Positions 60,996 through 64,000 of a stretch of DNA of 64,000 bases are shown piece by piece. The stretch comes from Pyxicephalus adspersus. Taxonomy: Eukaryota > Chordata > Amphibia > Anura > Pyxicephalidae. The DNA is taken from NCBI RefSeq assembly GCF_032062135.1, contig NC_092864.1:23890240-23954239 (forward strand). The letters run 5' to 3'. The position numbers were made by a program, and so were the translations under genes. Every line of letters begins with the position of its first letter. Position 1 is the stretch's first letter. The notes under the pieces are model-generated. The model saw only the letters and a program-made list of their open reading frames with translations, was not told the origin of the DNA and did no database searches.

Positions 60996-61345
60996 AAAGG
61001 TGTAGTTAATAAAGGTGTACTTAATAAAGTACTAAATAAATACTAGAAAGGTGTACTTAATAAAGGTGTACTTAATAAATACTAGAAAGGTGTACTTAAT
61101 AAAGTAGACAGTGTGTATATGTATATAGAGGAGGTTGTGCATGAAAATCTCAGCAGATCAGCAGTTTCTCAAATACTTAGACCAACCTGCCTGCCACCAA
61201 CAACCCTGCCCTGTTCCAAGTCACCTAAATTACTTTCAGCAGGTTGTCTTGAGAATGTCTCTATATTAGATATTTGCGTTAACATGAAATTGAATTATAT
61301 AGGCTACTTTATAGGCCACATTTCCCATGAAGTGGCCAGTTATTG
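60996..61345. mobile_element. DNA-element-like repeat with expanded left end
   Basis: AAAGGTGTACTTAATAAA phrases repeat about five times at 60996-61106, some spaced by TACTAGA. Then come GAAAATCTCAGCAGATCAGC and CCACCAACAACCCTGCC, phrases of a repeat I know from fish and frogs whose ends read GGTGTACCTAATAAAGTGG. The right part ends near GAAGTGGCCAG at 61330. The 61113-61346 frame is chance. Confidence 0.55.
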
Positions 61346-61767
61346 AAAGTTAATTTCAAAAAAGATTGTCACAAACATGGGCGATAATCAAACTGAGCAT
61401 ATGATAAAGAAATACGGAAAGTTAAGTATTTTTTAGGAAATGTATGACAAAATAATTTGTTTTAACGCACCATAAAGGTATCTGAATTCATGTTTAAATC
61501 GACCTTCCATTGTTTTTTCATAGTGACCAATGGATCAATAAGCAAGCAATGCTGGTTGCACATTTTTACCAAGCTTTTATCTAGAACCTACCCAACCATT
61601 CATAGTTTAGTATTTGCTGAGGAGTGAAAAAGTTTTGGAAATCAATCCCTGTATTAAGAATTTCTTTGTGTTACTATTCTACAAATCTTGAAGGTTGCAG
61701 TCCTACTTCATAGTCCAGCAGATCCCCTTTAGTCTAAGGGAACAAAGCCTACGAAAAAGACATTCAA

Positions 61768-62000
61768 GTGGATTTACTAAAAAAAAAAAAAAGGGTGTTC
61801 ACTTACCAAACTGAATTATCGCTTACTAGGGATAATTCACTTAGCTTAGTGAATGTAATGCTATTGGCCTAGCAAAGAATACCTAATCACGAGTAAGTAA
61901 ATCTACAAAACAGGATTTTTTCTTGCACATGATTGGGTAACTGAAGTCAAAAATTCACTTTGCTAAGTGAACAGCCTATATACCTTTATAAAGGTCAACC
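61768..62000. mobile_element. Palindromic MITE family B, copy 2
   Basis: It shares with 32932-33165 the order: GGATTTACTAA start, TTATCGCTTACTAGGGATAA centre, TTGCACATGATTGGG, and a right end AAGGTCAACC. Nearly palindromic, no coding capacity. Confidence 0.65.
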
Positions 62001-62075
62001 TCATAAAGTGTAGTTGTTATTATAAAGTAACTTAAGGAAGTATGCAATACATCTAATTTTGTGAATTAATAACAA

Positions 62076-62121
62076 CGAAATTCCAGCGATCAGCCGAAAC
62101 ATCGAAATTCCAGCGATCAGC
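62076..62121 (+). repeat. Short direct repeat, 27-bp period
   Basis: CGAAATTCCAGCGATCAGC occurs at 62076-62094 and 62103-62121, identical in both copies. Confidence 0.9.
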
Positions 62122-63708
62122 TAATACTAATGACAAAGCGTTGCCACTATGCTAGAGTTAGAGAGTGCATTCAATTTACATGTAAACTAACTTTGTTAAA
62201 ATCCCTTGTAGCTAAATTCAGGAGGCTTCTGACAGTGTTCCTAATGCTAACCATCAAAAACTCTCTTGTCATTGGTCTCACCTTTCCACAAGTGCCATTT
62301 AATTAATTTTTGCAGCACACAATTGTAAAGTAAATGCAGAAAGCATCAGACTTGTAAATTGGAGCTGAATTAATACGTTCTATTTCAGTGCTTTTAATGA
62401 ATCTCCGGGTATTTTTCCTCTTACCTTATCATATTGGGATTGTCTGCACTACATGGCATTGCAAAACCATGGAAACTGAGGACACTTAACAAGACTGGCT
62501 TAAGCTGCTGCTGGGGATGAAAGAGGGATCTGTGCTTACAGCCTAAGTAAATAACAAACTGGTAATTCAACCCGATGTGTGAATGAAAAACAACATTAGA
62601 CAAGAAAAACATATGTAATCTGCAATGCTTATTAAAAATTAAAACCACAAAACTGAGTTCCTAATGATATCCAACTATAATTGACTCACGCTATTTTAAA
62701 AAAAAAACAGATTTTTGCATATTTTATGAAACAGAAGCAGAAAACTGATTTAATGCATTTATTTATAAAGGGCTCACATATTCTTCAAAGATTTACTGAG
62801 TTCATATAGATGTTCACATTAGTTCCTCATACTGATAATCTATAACCACCAGTGCCAATCTGGAGCAAGATTTGGGGGGAATCCAATGAATTATCATCCG
62901 GTTAGCAATCTTGTTGTTGGACTATAGGTGAGAAAACAGAAACCTAATGCAGTTGGTGGGAAATTAACTCAAGCACTTGGGATAAAGGGTTTTAGATACA
63001 GTAGGTAGACATTGCATTTTACTGTTGGTTCACTTTAAGTAGAGAAGGTGGTAGTTCCTTTATGCCCAGTGCACCATAATCTGCTTGTTTGTACCACTTG
63101 GACATCTAAAACCCCAGCCCCATGGAAGCCATGGTTTTCAAAGGAGTCATAATGGCCAACTTGTCTGAATCAGTTGATGCAGTTTGAAGTAATTAGTTTT
63201 ATAATATTATACCCTATCTATACTATACAGCTGTGTCTTGGGATGTAAAACTAACTACAACATGAAATAAGGAATGGTTTGTAAGATGTGCCCACCAACC
63301 TAAAATGAGGACTAAGTCCCTGTTATATCTGCAATGAAAATAGGATACACACACATTTAAAGGGCTAGGAGTGTCAAACTCTAGAACCCTCTAGAATCTA
63401 GAAGCTTTGGTGCATGTATAATGTCAATGTTGGGTTTAACCTTAAGTCTTGTTCTCCTAGCTAAGTACGTGGTTACCCTCAATATGGCTGGGTTAGGTTC
63501 CATGTTATACTTGAGCAGGAGTCCAATCATTAATGAAAGGTATTATTCTTCTACTCAATCACTGGGTTAGGGGGGATCCACAGGGGAGTAATGGCTATGG
63601 ATCTGAAAGATTGTAAATCACTTGGGCTAAGTCCCAGTCCAACTTGGGCTTAGGACCTGAATTAACCTCCGGAAACCTTTAAAATATGGGTAAGAGGTGA
63701 GTGAGAGA
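62122..63708. other. No gene seen
   Basis: AT-rich, no motif or repeat match. Confidence 0.45.
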
Positions 63709-63782
63709 GAATCTTCTAGTGGTTAAACTTGATGGACTTGTCTTTTCTCAACCTGACATACAATATAACTATGTAAGCCCAT
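63709..63782 (-). repeat. Dispersed amphibian repeat (GTCCATCAAGTTCAACC family), copy 2
   Basis: The minus strand reads CTTACATAGTTATATTG, CAGGTTGAGAAAAGAC, AGTCCATCAAGTTTAACCAC, matching 29311-29420 in the inverse orientation. Confidence 0.7.
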
Positions 63783-64000
63783 GGGAAAATCCAGTGTTGG
63801 GACAGATGCCCACATTATACAGAATTCAGATCTTTCTCATGGGTTATTTAGCTTGACTTGAAAACTATTTTGACCAATATATATGGGGCAGATTAGAATC
63901 AGGATTATGTCTGTCCCTAGGTCTGGGAAGAAGAGGAAAGAGGTCCAAGGACTCCTGAGTGCATGGTTCATTGCCTTCCAGAGAGTAAGCTTCCTGTTTG

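Noticed and set aside
1..64000. CRISPR arrays, operons, phage or plasmid features
   Set aside because: The repeats are dispersed transposons with eukaryotic signatures; no regular spacer array or prokaryotic gene organisation exists.

Overview
The window looks like nuclear DNA of a vertebrate, most likely a frog. The base composition is AT-rich, there are no bacterial-style operons, and almost every recognisable feature is a mobile-element fossil. Several families are ones I associate with anurans: palindromic MITEs ending GGGCCTGATTTATTAAAG, a tRNA-derived SINE whose tail reads GCGCTATATAAAT, and a repeat carrying the phrase GTCCATCAAGTTCAACC. The species call is inference; no database search was possible. 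I see no intact host protein-coding gene, rRNA or tRNA gene, so the window is either intergenic or lies inside a very long intron. One assembly gap (Ns) lies at 26157-26349.

Layout. Positions 1-8100 hold two solo LTRs of one Ty3/Gypsy family (102-654 minus, 3858-4464 plus) and several short TTAA-flanked MITEs. Positions 8100-13590 hold an L1-type endonuclease fragment, two MITE copies and a SINE tail. Positions 13598-16225 form the most interesting object: a hAT-like DNA transposon with an 11-bp inverted terminus and a perfect 8-bp target duplication. It contains an intronless, broken copy of exd1, a piRNA-pathway gene, and that copy is itself bracketed by a 45-bp direct repeat. An unassigned coding-like stretch follows at 16800-17194.

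Positions 19260-20850 are the 3' end of a minus-strand Gypsy chromovirus-type element (integrase core, chromodomain remnant, polypurine tract, LTR), related to the two solo LTRs. Positions 22056-23405 are a decayed Tc1-type transposon with about 210-bp inverted repeats and TA duplications.

From 24 kb to the end there are more copies of the main palindromic MITE (nine in the whole window), a second palindromic MITE family with an AAT duplication, twin palindromic units at 30 kb, an L1 3' end at 41.3-41.9 kb, two related G-rich repeats (35.3-36.2 and 48.65-49.6 kb, the second interrupted by a MITE), two SINEs plus orphan SINE tails, and a locally expanded transposon end at 61 kb. The stretches between are AT-rich with no supported gene; a few contain motif clusters that could be conserved regulatory DNA.

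There are no host genes to work together here. The biology is layering of transposons: retroposition into a DNA transposon, MITE insertion into older repeats, and LTR-LTR recombination leaving solo LTRs.
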